A stretch of DNA of 64,000 nucleotides, taken from contig CAWAIS010000001.1 in NCBI GenBank assembly GCA_963782255.1, positions 3,658,001 through 3,722,000 on the forward strand. The letters run 5' to 3'. Shown one piece after another: positions 42,159 to 51,680 of this stretch (the stretch's first letter is position 1; every line of letters begins with the position of its first letter). Origin of the DNA: Roseiarcus sp963782255 (GTDB lineage Bacteria > Pseudomonadota > Alphaproteobacteria > Rhizobiales > Beijerinckiaceae). The notes beneath the pieces are model-generated. The model did not search any database and was not told where the DNA came from. It saw only the letters and a program-made list of their open reading frames with translations. Both the position numbers and the translations under genes were made by a program.

Positions 42159-42344
42159 TCATTCGTTGTTGTCCACAGTCTGGGGTTCGGCACGGTCGCC
42201 GATATAGTAGTGCCTCGGAAGCCTGATCGCGTTCGGATCGTCCGGCTGGAATTGGACGGTGCGGGGCAAGAGCTTTGCCGGATCAAGGTCGCTTGGTAGG
42301 AGTGGTTCGTCGTCGTTCATGGACAAGTTATTATACACCTCCAC
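42159..42344 (-). CDS. Possible small hypothetical protein, divergent from 42356
   Basis: A short minus-strand frame reading MNDDEPLLPSDLDPAKLLPRTVQFQPDDPNAIRLPRHYYIGDRAEPQ, with the first methionine at 42320 (a GTG further up at 42344). A ggaggtgt sequence lies upstream as one arm of a palindrome shared with the divergent gene at 42356, but its distance from ATG 42320 is long. Composition is protein-like and acidic. No family recognised. Confidence 0.35.
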   Translation of the reverse strand: MEVYNNLSMNDDEPLLPSDLDPAKLLPRTVQFQPDDPNAIRLPRHYYIGDRAEPQTVDNNE

Positions 42345-42354
42345 GAGGAGGTGT
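42335..42354. promoter_or_regulatory. Palindrome acacctcc-acga-ggaggtgt carrying a ribosome-binding site on each strand
   Basis: Two 8-base arms form a perfect inverted repeat around acga. The right arm is an almost ideal Shine-Dalgarno sequence one base before the ATG region at 42356, and the left arm provides the same on the opposite strand. In RNA it would fold into a hairpin that hides the ribosome-binding site; in DNA it could be an operator. Confidence 0.5.
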
Positions 42355-42355
42355 T

Positions 42356-42604
42356 ATGGGACGGAGCGCCACTTGGGTAGTCACGGCCCGTAAGATAGCA
42401 TCGCAGCAAGAACTGGCGTCGGTCCTGATTAGACTGATGCTATGCAATAACGATCTATCAATCGTAAGTAACTCCGTCGACGAATGGAGTGCGACGGACG
42501 ATGTGAAAAAACTATCAAGGAAAAACGCAGGGACGCTGTATTTCGTTCGCACGTTGTTGAGTCATGTACATGAGGCGCTAACCCGCATTTCTCAAACTGA
42601 GTAG
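42356..42604 (+). pseudogene. Hypothetical protein truncated by IS1380
   Basis: The frame starts MGRSATWVVTARKIASQQELASVLIRLMLCNND after a strong ggagg site. Coding similarity to a family of short hypothetical proteins (ending ...FVRTLLSHVHEAL) runs to the IS1380 edge at 42581; the last codons to the TAG at 42604 come from the IS end. Removing the IS and one copy of the ctaa duplication gives HEALISW and a stop inside an IS630 remnant, so the gene was already fused to IS630 debris before IS1380 arrived. Confidence 0.55.
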
Positions 42605-44230
42605 CGCATCGGGTCGCCGAATCAGGCAAAAGTTGTTTTGCGAGAACGACTTGCGCTGATTTGGAGAGGCGGCCCGATGCAGACGGAGTGTAGCGCAGAA
42701 CGGAGCATGTTTGGACGGGTGGAAGGTCGGTTTGTTGTGGCGGAGTTCGACGGCGGCGCGCTGACGTCCGATGCGGGCGGCCTGCTGTTGGGCGCCGCCG
42801 AGCAACGTCTGGACCTGGTTCGACGGATTGCGCGATGTTTCCGTGACGCGAGAGACCCGAGGCTCGTCGAGCACTCCGTCGCCACGCTCATCGGGCAGCG
42901 CATGTTCGGCATCGCGCTCGGCTATGAGGACCTGAACGATCACGACGAGCTTCGTCATGACCCGCTGATGGCGGTGCTGGCGGGCAAGCTCGAAGCTAGC
43001 CGCGAGGATTGCGCGCCGGTGGCGGGCAAATCGACGCTGAACCGGCTGGAACTCTCGCGCGAGATCGCCACCCGCTACAAGAAGATCAGCCACGACCCGG
43101 CGGCGATCGAGGCCCTGTTCGTCGACCTGTTCCTCGAGGCGCACGACCGGCCGCCCAAAGAGATCATCCTCGACCTCGACGCCACGGACGACCCGCTGCA
43201 CGGCCATCAGGAAGGCCGCTTCTTCCACGGCTACTATGATTGCTACTGCTACCTGCCTCTTTACGTGTTCTGCGGCCGGCATCTCTTGGCGGCCAAGCTC
43301 AGGCCGTCGAACATCGACGCCAGCGCCGGATCGGTCGAGGAAGTCGCGCACATCGTCGCGCAGATTCGGAGGCGTTGGCCGCGAACGCGCATCCTACTGC
43401 GCGCCGACTCTGGTTTCGCCCGCGAGGCGCTGATGGCGTGGTGCGAACAGAACCAGGTGGGCTTCGTATTCGGGCTCGCCCGCAATGCGCGGCTGGTCCA
43501 AGAGATCAGCGTCGAACTCCTGCAGGCCGAGGCGGAGGCGTCCGCGACCGGCAAGCCCGCCCGCCGCTTCAAGGACTTTCCGCTATGCGACGCTCGACAG
43601 CTGGTCGCGCCGGCGTCGGGTCGTCGCCAAGGCGGAATGGACAAAGGGCGAGGCTAATCCGCGCTTCATCGTCACCTCGTTGAGCAAGGCCGAGACGAGC
43701 GCCCGCTTTCTCTATGAGAAGGTCTACTGCGCCCGCGGCGAGATGGAGAACCGGATCAAGGAATGCCAAGGCGACCTGTTCGGCGACCGAACCTCGACCG
43801 CCACCATGTGCGCCAACCAGCTCAGGCTCTGGCTCGCCTCGTTCGCCTATGTGCTCCTGTGCGCTGTCAGGCGCATCGGTCTTGCCCACACCCAGTTCGC
43901 TGAGGCCACTTGCGGCACGATCCGGCTCAAGCTCCTCAAGCTCGCAGGTCTCGTCCGCGTCAGCGCGCGGCGCGTCAAATTCGCGCTCGCCTCAGCCTGT
44001 CCCTACGCCGACGAATGGCGCCTCGTTGCCGCCCGCCTCGTCACAACCGCCTGACGCGTCGCCGCGACGCCGAAAAAACGCGGCAATCCAACCCACAGCC
44101 CACCGGAGACCCCCAAAAGACCGACCCCATCCGCGCAAACCGCGCCAGGGATCCGCTCATCCTCGCCACGGCCTCTGCGCAATCATCGTCGGGCCGCGAA
44201 AGGCCAAGCCCCTCCTATGAGAAATACGGA
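42582..44230 (+). mobile_element. IS1380-family element (1649 bp) with ctaa target duplication
   Basis: The left end cccgcatttctca and the right end inverse tccgtatttctca match over 12 bases, and the 4-base sequence ctaa flanks both (42578-42581 and 44231-44234), as expected for IS1380. The single transposase gene is frameshifted. About 170 bases of non-coding sequence separate the transposase stop from the right end. Confidence 0.88.
42677..44054 (+). pseudogene. IS1380-family transposase, frameshifted
   Basis: The first part from ATG 42677 has the IS1380 N-terminus (VEGRFVVAEFDGGALTSDAGGLLL) and the DDE core (IILDLDATDDPLHGHQEGRFFHGYYDCYCYLPLYVF, then RILLRADSGFAREALMAWCE). Near 43578 an extra T (gactttccgc where gacttccgc is expected) shifts the frame, and the C-terminal half continues in another frame with SWSRRRRVVAKAEWTKGEANPRFIVTSL and YCARGEMENRIKECQGDLFGDRTS, carrying the last acidic residue, to 44054. 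One base removal would restore about 458 residues. Confidence 0.85.
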
Positions 44231-44234
44231 CTAA

Positions 44235-44546
44235 TTTCGTGGTAGCTGTCGAAGACGGTGATGGCGAGCTTGTTGCCGCGCAGATATTCCCAGACGTTCT
44301 CCATCGGATTGAGTTCTGGCGCATAGCGCGGCAGGGGGACGAGGGTGATGTTGGGAGGAACCTTGAGGTCCTCGGCGATGTGATAGCCGGCGCCGTCGAG
44401 CACGAGCGCCGCATGCGCTCCCGGCGCGACGTTGCGGGCGATCTCGGCCAGGTGCAGCGACATGACCTCGGCGTTGGCGGTCGGCATGACAAGGGCGGCC
44501 GCGGCGCGCCGTTGCGGGCAGACGGCGCCGAAGAACAGCCGTGAAA
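44235..44546 (-). pseudogene. IS630-family transposase fragment
   Basis: Reading on the minus strand from 44546: RLFFGAVCPQRRAAAALVMPTANAEVMSLHLAEIA, then ALVLDGAGYH (second DDE Asp), LPRYAPELNPMENVWEYLRGNKLAITVFDSYHEI (the PELNPxExxW motif with the Glu). The N-terminal half and the last 30 or so residues are missing. One side is bounded by the IS1380 target site and the other by an IS6 fragment. Confidence 0.85.
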
Positions 44547-44915
44547 CTGATGCGCAAGCTCCTAAAGAAATAAGGCTTCGCGCCCGATGTGCTGGTGACC
44601 GACGGACTACGCTTTTATGGCGCGGCCATGTCGGAGATGGGATTGTCGGCTCGCCATGAGCAGGGCCTGCGCACGAACAATCGGGCTGAGAATTCGCATC
44701 AGCCGACGCGACGACGCGAACGCAAGATGCAGCGATTCAAATCGCCTGGATCAGCCCAACAATTCCTGTCCGTTCACGCCGCCGTTCACAACACCTTCAA
44801 CGTCCAGCGCCATCTCACGTCCCGCAACACGCTCCGACTCCTCAGAGACAAAGCGTTCCAGACGTGGCGAGCCGCGACGTGTGACAACGCCCGACAAGCG
44901 CTTCTCCCGTCTTGA
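44540..44915 (+). pseudogene. IS6-family transposase C-terminal fragment
   Basis: The frame starts abruptly at KLMRKLLKK, meets a TAA, and continues GFAPDVLVTDGLRFYGAAMSEMGLSARHEQGLRTNNRAENSHQPTRRRERKMQRF to the end of the protein at 44915. These are the last two DDE residues of an IS6 transposase. The copy differs in sequence from the interrupted IS6 at 48861, so it is an independent relic. Confidence 0.85.
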
Positions 44916-45136
44916 ATTCCTTCGATCGAGAGTACCGATGATGGCCCATATTTTTCAAACCGGAGGGCTTTCATTGTGGACATTCGCGGTCTCACGCCTC
45001 GTCTCTCGCGGCCATTCGTGCATCACGCCGGCTCGGCCCGCTCGACGTCGCGGATTTGAGCCCGCCCGGGCGCATTGAGCTGGGGCGCACCAGGTTTTCA
45101 TACACCTGTTCTATTCCTACCGCTCCGACACCGGCT

Positions 45137-47428
45137 CTAAGCTTTCAACACCGCGCTTTCGATGGGCAAGTCACGGATGCGCTTGCCGGTAGCAGCGAAA
45201 ATGGCGTTGCACAGCGCGGGAATCACCGGCGGGAGAGCCGGCTCGCCGAGGCCCGTCGGTGGATTGTCTGTGACGAGGAAATGCACATCCACAGGCGGGG
45301 CCTGATTCATGCGCAGCGGTTTTACGCTGTCGAAATTAGCCTGCACGACGCGGCCACGATCGATTGTGATCGCTTGGCCGAGCGCGGCGCCGAGCCCGTC
45401 GAGCGCGGCACCCTGAACTTGATTTTCGGCGCCGCTGGGATTGACGATCTGGCTGCCGACATCGCCAACGACCCAGACATGATCAATCTTGACCTCACCT
45501 GAATTCGCCACGGTGGCTTGCACCACCTCGGCAAAATAGCCGAAATGGCTGAAGTAGAAGGCGACGCCTTTGCCGGTGCGCGGGGGAAGCTCGCTACGAT
45601 GCGCCCAGTCGGACACTTCCGCTACTCGGACGAGGACGTCGCGCATACGCGCTGTGTTGAAGTCGCGCAGTGCGTCGGGCTTGCCCGAAGAGTTGATCAG
45701 CACACGCGGCACGCCGAGCAAGGCGAGGCGAAACGCCACAGGATCTTTGCCGGCCTGATGCGCAAGCTCATCAATGAAGGATTGAAACACGAAGCCGAGC
45801 CCGTTGGATCGCGGCGCGCGTAATGGCCCGGTGGGCACGCCCAGCTCCATCATCGACTGGCCGTATTCGAGATGCGGGACAAGCTGCGCCGGGAATTCGT
45901 TGGCGTCCATTGTGGCTGAGTTTGCAGGTTCGCCGTTCCTGCTGAACGTCACGAAATGATCGCTGAGTGCGACAAGGGAGCCCGCCCCGTCGAGGCCGCC
46001 ACGGAAAAAGTGGAAGCCTGCAGGCCGATAGAAATCGTGCTGAATATCGTCCGCGCGGTTCCAGAGCAGCTTGACCGGCGCGCCGGCGCGCTTCGAGATC
46101 CAAGAGGCCTCGGCCATGAAATCGTTGCGCAGACGCCTTCCGAAGCCGCCACCTATCCGCGTCATGTTGACCGTGACGTCGCGCTCGGGAATGCCCAAGG
46201 TCGCTGCAACCAGCTTGGCGCCCGGTCCCGGGATTTGCGTCGGCGCCCAGAGCACGACCTTGCCGTCGGCGAAATGCGCTGTGCAATTTTGCGGCTCGAG
46301 ACTGATGTGCGCGAGGAACGGATAGGAGTAAACCGCTTCGATTACGTGCGTGGCCCCTTGAAGCGCGGATGCGACATCGCCGTCGCGACGCAGATAGACT
46401 GTTGGCGCCTCGCGGCCGAGACTGGCCGCATTCTGTGCAAACAGCTCGCTGCTCTGAGCTGCCGTCGGGCCTGCATCCCAGGCAATCTCGAGCTTCTCGC
46501 GCGCTCTGCTTGCGGCCCACCAGCTCGTGGCGACGATCGCGACCCCGTCGCTGACGCCCTGCGGATCGCCGCTTGGGTTCGCCTCGCGCGCGCTCACGAC
46601 GAACGCGTCGCGCACGCCAGGCAGCGCCTTGACAGCGTCGATATTGGCGCTCCTCACAGTTCCGCCGAAGACTGGACACTTCTGGAAGACGGCATAGAGC
46701 ATGTCGGGCACGACGACATCGATGCCGAAAAGGGGTTGGCCGGTCACGATCTTGGCGTTGTCGACGCCGGGCGTCGGTTGGCCGATAATCCTGAAGCTCT
46801 TGGGGTCCTTGAGCTTCACGCTCGCAAGATCAGGCGCCGGCAACGTCGCGGCTCTTGACGCCAGTTGGCCATAGCCGAGCGAACGCCCGCTGTTTTGATG
46901 ATACACCACGCCCGCCTCGGCGTTGCATTCCGACGGAGGGACGTCCCAGCTTTGCGCAGCGGCAGCGATGAGCATTTGCCGCCCGGCGGCGCCGACGCGG
47001 CGCAATGGATCGTAGTTGAGCGGCGTCGCCATGCTCCCGCCTGCGAATTGCCGGCCGAATTTTTCGGGGTCGAGCGGAGCCTGTTCGATGCGCACGTTCT
47101 TCCATTCGACGTCGAGTTCCTCGGCGATCACCATCGGCAGCGCCGTCTTGATGCCCTGGCCGATCTCCGGATTCTTCGACATGATCGTCACGACGCCGTC
47201 GGGCGCAATGCGGATGTAGGCGTTGACGGTCCCGGCCTCGCCCGCAGCGACGTCGGGCGATTCCGCCATCGAGACGTTCCCTAGCGATGGTAGGATCGCT
47301 TGCAACAACAGTCCCCCTCCGGCCGCGGCGCTGGCCTTCAGGAATGAGCGGCGAGAGGGGGTCGGAGACATTGACGCAGGAGTGACGCTGCTTCTCGAGC
47401 CTGGCGTGGTCATGGTCGTCATGATCAT
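45137..47428 (-). CDS. Molybdenum hydroxylase large subunit (isoquinoline 1-oxidoreductase beta type, IorB-like), Tat-exported
   Basis: This 763-residue subunit binds the molybdenum cofactor of a xanthine-oxidase-type enzyme that hydroxylates N-heterocycles or oxidises aldehydes in the periplasm. It has a twin-arginine signal (SRRSFLKASAAAGGGLLLQ), two successive molybdopterin-binding domains of the Ald_Xan_dh_C2 type, with GQGIKTALPMVIAEELDV, IGGGFGRRLRNDFMAEA, LRAPRSNGLGFVFQSFIDELA, and GLGEPALPPVIPALCNAI near the end. Its start overlaps the stop of the [2Fe-2S] subunit (ATGA, 47425-47428). Without a FAD subunit, electrons probably pass to a cytochrome. Substrate is inferred from family only. 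Confidence 0.9.
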   Translation of the reverse strand: MIMTTMTTPGSRSSVTPASMSPTPSRRSFLKASAAAGGGLLLQAILPSLGNVSMAESPDVAAGEAGTVNAYIRIAPDGVVTIMSKNPEIGQGIKTALPMVIAEELDVEWKNVRIEQAPLDPEKFGRQFAGGSMATPLNYDPLRRVGAAGRQMLIAAAAQSWDVPPSECNAEAGVVYHQNSGRSLGYGQLASRAATLPAPDLASVKLKDPKSFRIIGQPTPGVDNAKIVTGQPLFGIDVVVPDMLYAVFQKCPVFGGTVRSANIDAVKALPGVRDAFVVSAREANPSGDPQGVSDGVAIVATSWWAASRAREKLEIAWDAGPTAAQSSELFAQNAASLGREAPTVYLRRDGDVASALQGATHVIEAVYSYPFLAHISLEPQNCTAHFADGKVVLWAPTQIPGPGAKLVAATLGIPERDVTVNMTRIGGGFGRRLRNDFMAEASWISKRAGAPVKLLWNRADDIQHDFYRPAGFHFFRGGLDGAGSLVALSDHFVTFSRNGEPANSATMDANEFPAQLVPHLEYGQSMMELGVPTGPLRAPRSNGLGFVFQSFIDELAHQAGKDPVAFRLALLGVPRVLINSSGKPDALRDFNTARMRDVLVRVAEVSDWAHRSELPPRTGKGVAFYFSHFGYFAEVVQATVANSGEVKIDHVWVVGDVGSQIVNPSGAENQVQGAALDGLGAALGQAITIDRGRVVQANFDSVKPLRMNQAPPVDVHFLVTDNPPTGLGEPALPPVIPALCNAIFAATGKRIRDLPIESAVLKA

Positions 47429-47904
47429 TTAGCCTCTGCATGGGCCGACTGCCCGGCCGCTGCTTTCTTAATTGCGGCGCGGATGCGCAAATATGTGCAG
47501 CAGCGACAGACGTTGCCGCTCATCGCTGCGTCGATCTCATGATCGCTGGGATGCGGGTTCTTAGACAGGAGCGCGGCCGCCGACATGATTTGGCCCGCCT
47601 GACAGTAACCGCACTGGGGTACGTCGAGCTCCATCCAGGCGGCTTGCAGCGACCGTCCAACCGGATTGGAGGCCATCCCCTCGATGGTCGAGACGGCAGC
47701 CCCGCCGACGGCCGAGATTGGCGTCAGGCAGGAACGCGTCGCCTCGCCGCCGAGATGGACGGTGCAAGCCCCGCAGAGTCCGACGCCACACCCGAACTTG
47801 CTGCCCTTCAAATCAAGTTCGTCGCGCAGCACCCAGAGAAGGGGAGTGTCCTCGCCGACATCGACGGTTCGCTGCAAGCCGTTCACTTCGATCGTATACG
47901 CCAT
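47425..47904 (-). CDS. [2Fe-2S] small subunit of molybdenum hydroxylase (IorA-like)
   Basis: The 159-residue protein carries two [2Fe-2S] clusters: the plant-ferredoxin type (CGVGLCGACTVHLGG and the later Cys in TRSC) and the C-terminal type (CGYCQAGQIM and CRCCTYLRI). These pass electrons from the molybdenum site. It is upstream of and coupled to the large subunit. It has no signal peptide and would be carried across the membrane with the Tat-exported partner. Confidence 0.93.
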   Translation of the reverse strand: MAYTIEVNGLQRTVDVGEDTPLLWVLRDELDLKGSKFGCGVGLCGACTVHLGGEATRSCLTPISAVGGAAVSTIEGMASNPVGRSLQAAWMELDVPQCGYCQAGQIMSAAALLSKNPHPSDHEIDAAMSGNVCRCCTYLRIRAAIKKAAAGQSAHAEAK

Positions 47905-48146
47905 CGCGTGCGCCTCAGGTGTCTATTGTCGAGTTTGCGTTTGCCCGTGGGGGGTATCCATCAGCCGAAGTGGCGCTGGTCACTTGACGTATGACGCCGC
48001 AGCGGCCGTCGGCCCGGCGAAAAATGTCCGTCTCGACCGTATGGTCCCTTCGGACACGATCTGATCCTTTTTGCGCATCTCAGGCCGCGGCACATTCTTG
48101 CTTTTTCGCCAGAACCGCATTCGGCGACGAAATCTCCTCGGCCTGA

Positions 48147-48332
48147 TCAACTTTTGTGATCAAGCAACGCTTGAACGGCAACGGGATCGACGGAGAAATA
48201 TCGCGCAATCTGGGCGGCGCTAAGGCCCAGATCCGAGAGCGCCCTGAGTGACGGGCGCTCGAGTGGCCAGCTAACGCCCTCAGCGAACGCCTGCTTCAGC
48301 AGACTGTCCGCCTCGTCTCGATTGCGTAGCAT
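48147..48332 (-). CDS. Small hypothetical protein (61 residues) with helix-turn-helix-like pattern
   Basis: The frame starts MLRNRDEADSLLKQAFAEGVSW with a GGAG site upstream. The segment LRALSDLGLSAAQIARYFSVDPVAVQALLDH has the look of a helix-turn-helix (SAAQIARYFSVDPVAVQALL). It may be a small DNA-binding protein or simply an uncharacterised gene. Nothing else near it explains its role. Confidence 0.5.
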   Translation of the reverse strand: MLRNRDEADSLLKQAFAEGVSWPLERPSLRALSDLGLSAAQIARYFSVDPVAVQALLDHKS

Positions 48333-48504
48333 GAAGAGCTCTCCCTTGCGCGGAAATTCATTGCAATTCGCAACGTTGAACCCGCTACCTATTTAAGTGG
48401 ATGGCGCGATTATTCCATCATATATCGGTGCACGAGGGTATGTTGTTCGTTTCGTGAAACGAAACGATCGTATGATCACTGCGCCGGCGACGATTTTCTC
48501 CATT

Positions 48505-48830
48505 CAAGCGCTTTGCGTTCGAACTCTGTCGGTCGGACAGCGGGTGTTCGGCCTCACGGACTGGACTCGCGACGGCACCCTGGCCGAGTATGTGGCAGTC
48601 GAGGCGCGCAACCTCGCGCCGCTTCCGGGCCACGTCGACTTCACGGTGGGCGCGAGCCTGCCGATGCCGGGCCTGACCGCATGGCAGGGACTGTTCGAGC
48701 ACGGCCGTCTCCGCGCGGGGCAGAGCGTCCTCGCGCACGGCGCGGCCGGCGTAGTCGGTTCGATGGTAACCCAGCTGGCACGTGAGGCCGGCGCCTACGT
48801 CATCGGCACCGGACGCGCCGCGGCGTTGTC
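48505..48830 (+). pseudogene. Zinc-type alcohol dehydrogenase / quinone oxidoreductase fragment
   Basis: An internal piece of an MDR-superfamily protein: LSVGQRVFGLTDWTRDGTLAEYVAVEARNLAPLPGHVDFTVGASLPMPGLTAWQGLFEHGRLRAGQSVLAHGAAGVVGSMVTQLAREAGAYVIGTGRA, i.e. the GroES-like end and the first part of the nucleotide-binding domain with HGAAGVVGS. The beginning is replaced by unrelated codons and the end stops at the IS6 left end. No continuation is found on the far side of the IS6 nest, so more than a simple insertion has happened. Confidence 0.8.
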
Positions 48831-49456
48831 ACGTCGTCGGCGGCTTGGTAGCCAAAGAGCATGACGAAAATCAGCTACTCCGGATATCGGTTCCCCCCGG
48901 AGATCATTCACCAGGCGATCTGGCTCTATCTCCGGTTCACGCTTAGCTTTCGTGACGTCGAGGAATTGCTCGCGGAGCGCGGAATTGTAATTTCTTACGA
49001 AACAGTCCGACGCTGGGTGAATCATTTCGGACCGATCATTGCAGCGGAATTGCGAAAGCGCCGTCCCAGACCGCATTCGATCTGGCATCTTGACGAGGTC
49101 TACCTGAAAATCGATGGGCGCATGGTTTTCCTGTGGCGCGCCGTCGACGCCGAGGGTGAGGTTCTGGATGTGCTGGTCCAGTCCAAGCGCAACAAGCACG
49201 CGGCGCTGAAACTGATGCGCAAGCTCTTGAAGAAGTATGCCTTCGTTCCTGAGCGATTGGTCGCGGATGATTTGCGATCATACAGCGCCGCGGTCCGGGA
49301 TCTTGGGATCGAACGGCGCCATGAGGGCGGGCGATGGAGTAGAGTCGACGACTGGCGCAGTGGCTGTAGGTCCCGAGGAGTGGCTGTTCGCCGGCAGCTT
49401 TCGCACATTGCCGGTGCCTTAGTTCGGACCGTGGCTCCGTTTCCAGTCGCCGCTCA

Positions 49457-49494
<38 letters not shown>

Positions 49495-49503
49495 CCCGTC
49501 CCG

Positions 49504-50499
49504 TCAAATCTTCGCTCTTGGCAGGTCGCTGCGGTTTCGCGGGACGGTGTAGAGGCCGAGCGTCTCATAGAGATACTCGTCCGGGATCTGGCCGAACCCG
49601 GTGCCTTTGCGTCCCGATCGCCGTAGCAACCAGCGACGGATTCGTCGCTCGGTGTACCTGTGGATGAGGTCGTAGATCGTGATGACCGGCCCCTGGTCAA
49701 AGTAGCCGCACCAACCGCGTAACATGCTGCTGATGCGCGCAACCGTGCTTTTAGGGTCATCCGCATACCACTGGCGCGTCGTCCGTTGGTGGATGCGTCC
49801 GAGCAGGCTCTTCACTGACTTCCGCGACGGCCGAGTGCCGATATACGGGCGCCCGTTTTTGCCGTGGAAGCGACCGACCGTATACCCGAGAAAATCGAAT
49901 GATTCCTCAGGCAGTCGGGCGATCCTGGTCTTCTTGGCGTTCACCTCCAACCCAAGCCGCGTCATCAACGTCGCCATCCGCGCCATCGCCGCCGGCGCGT
50001 TGCCAGGTCGGCAGCAGATGACGAAGTCGTCGGCGTAGTTGACGACGTGGGCATCGAGTCGGTCCCGATGGCCATGGTCGTGCCAGGCTAGCAGGAAGCG
50101 CCGAAAGTAGCAGTTTGCCAGCAGCGGCGAAATCACTCCGCCCTGCGGGGTTCCCCGCTTCGTCCTTCGCGCTTCGGCGGTCTGCACCGACCGCCCGTCG
50201 ATGACCTCCACCACCGGCGCTGTAAGCCAGCGTTTGATGACGTGGAGTATACGCCCATCGGCGATGCGGCGGCTCAGACTTCGCATCAACGGCGCGTGCG
50301 GAATTGAGTTGAAGTAGTCGCGCAAGTCCGCGTCCACGACCTCACGCCGCCCGTGCTGCGTCACGTGCCAGTAGACCCGTCGGAGAGCCATCTTGGCATC
50401 CAACCCGGGACGGAATCCATGCTGCTGGGGCAGCAGGTCCACCTCAAAGATGGGACCAATGACCAGCACCGCCGCCATCTGAACCACCCGATCCCGGAT
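49504..50499 (-). pseudogene. Group II intron reverse transcriptase, C-terminal part
   Basis: From IRDRVVQMAAVLVIGPIFEVDLLPQQHGFRPG at 50499 the frame runs through RT motifs VVDADLRDYFNSIPH, GTPQGGVISPLLANCYFRRFL, the catalytic AHVVNYADDFVICC, FDFLGYTVGR and the maturase domain (MLRGWCGYFDQGPVITIYDLIHRYTERRIRRWL) to the stop at 49504. The codons upstream of IRDRVV in this frame belong to the inserted element. The other part of the protein lies at 53406-53744. Confidence 0.9.
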
Positions 50500-50543
50500 G
50501 CACGGCACACACCCATCGAACTGCACTCCACACTAATCGCTCT

Positions 50544-50819
50544 TTGGGTTTCGCGACCGTAACCCATCCGTTTCATCGTCTACGCGGCCAAACCTTTGAA
50601 GTCTTGAAGGTCCGTCGGCTGTCCGGACAGGAATCACTGAGCCTCCGCCACCCGGAGCGCGGCACGTTCGCCATGCTGAGCAATTGGACGGACTGGGCGC
50701 CGCCTGGCGCTTCGCCGTCGCCCGGGCGCGAGTCTCTCCTTGTCGACGCGTTTGGCCTGGTTCAGCTCGCTGAACTGGTGGCTTGGCTGAAGCTCGGTGA
50801 CGAAGGGGTTGACCGATGA
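50544..50819 (+). CDS. DUF5372-family protein
   Basis: A TTG-initiated frame of 91 codons with VTHPFHRLRGQTFEVLKVRRLSGQESLSLRHPERGTFAMLSNWTDWAPPGAS, the DUF5372 pattern (THPFHPLxGxxFEVLxxR...WTDW). Proteins of this family usually accompany large serine recombinases and DUF6788 in the same order. It may help recombinase function or regulate it; no activity is known. Confidence 0.7.
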   Translation: MGFATVTHPFHRLRGQTFEVLKVRRLSGQESLSLRHPERGTFAMLSNWTDWAPPGASPSPGRESLLVDAFGLVQLAELVAWLKLGDEGVDR

Positions 50820-50861
50820 CTCGACCTCTGATTCTCTCGGACGGCCTTTCGAAGCAATCCG

Positions 50862-51203
50862 ATGATTCTCAAGAACATTTCCACCTCCGCCTTGCGCGAA
50901 CGCCGCCGCCAGCTGGCGCAGGACATGCCGCCGACCGAGCAGGTGATGCGGGGGACGCTGAGCCAAGCCTACAAACGCTGCGGCCGGCCCAACTGCCGCT
51001 GTGTCGACGGCCCGGGCCACGGACCCAAGTATTATCTCTCAGTCAGTCAGCCCAGCGGGCGGCCCCACAGGGATTACGTGCGTAACGCCGACGTTGCGCG
51101 CGCCGCTCAGTTCATCAGCAACTTGCACGCCTTACGCGATGCGCTCGACGAGATCTGCGCCATCAACACAGAGCTTCTGCGACGCCACGAGGAGCTTGGA
51201 TAG
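50862..51203 (+). CDS. DUF6788-family protein
   Basis: A 113-residue protein with ERRRQLAQDMPPTEQVMRGTLSQAYKRCGRPNCRCVDGPGHGPKYYLSVSQPSGRP: the CGRPNCRCxxGxxHGPYYYLS pattern marks DUF6788, with two or three cysteines that could bind zinc. The C-terminus is a helical hairpin (AAQFISNLHALRDALDEICAINTELLRRHEEL). It sits between DUF5372 and the recombinase and ends 6 bases before the next frame. Confidence 0.75.
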   Translation: MILKNISTSALRERRRQLAQDMPPTEQVMRGTLSQAYKRCGRPNCRCVDGPGHGPKYYLSVSQPSGRPHRDYVRNADVARAAQFISNLHALRDALDEICAINTELLRRHEELG

Positions 51204-51209
51204 ATCGCC

Positions 51210-51680
51210 ATGGATCTCGCGCCCGTCCAGTTCGACTTGACCCAGGCGGGCGCCATTCTTGCCGACATGGTCACGGCCTATCTCGACGCCGCCCCGCCGC
51301 CCGTTGCGGAGGAGAAGCGCGATGACCCTGACGACCTCGAAGATCAACCCAAGTCACCTGACGCGACAGGCCTGCGTCTACATCCGGCAGTCGACTCCGG
51401 GTCAGGTTCGGTTCAACCAGGAGAGCACCGAGCGTCAGTACAATCTGATGAACAAGGCTCGAGCCTTCGGCTGGCGCCAGGATCAGATCCGGGTTCTGGA
51501 CGGCGATCTGGGCCAGTCCGGATCCTCCGCCACCAACCGCGCCGACTTCAAGATCCTGGTCGGCGACGTGGCCATGGGCCCATGTCGGCGCGATTTTCTC
51601 GTTGGAGGCCTCGCGCCTGGCGCGTTCGAACCAGGACTGGCATCGGCTTCTGGAACTTTGCGCGATCACCAACACCCTAG
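51210..51680 (+). CDS. Small ORF upstream of and overlapping the recombinase
   Basis: The frame starts MDLAPVQFDLTQAGAILADMVTAYLDAAPPPVAEEKRDDPDD after a GGAG site. The first 40 residues look coding; beyond about residue 45 the frame is the +1 shadow of the recombinase gene, so the real product may only be the first part, or the gene may have lost its own stop. It probably couples translation to the recombinase, whose ATG lies inside it at 51322. Confidence 0.35.
   Translation: MDLAPVQFDLTQAGAILADMVTAYLDAAPPPVAEEKRDDPDDLEDQPKSPDATGLRLHPAVDSGSGSVQPGEHRASVQSDEQGSSLRLAPGSDPGSGRRSGPVRILRHQPRRLQDPGRRRGHGPMSARFSRWRPRAWRVRTRTGIGFWNFARSPTP

Noticed and set aside
42356..44915. The mix of small genes, resolvase remnant and ISs as a genomic island with defence cargo
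   Set aside because: No integrase, no att duplication, no defence domain; all recognisable parts are IS or recombinase debris and small unknown genes.
51210..51680. Full-length 156-codon frame before the recombinase as a distinct protein
   Set aside because: Beyond about residue 45 it is the shifted frame of the recombinase gene; only the beginning looks coding, so it is listed with low confidence.
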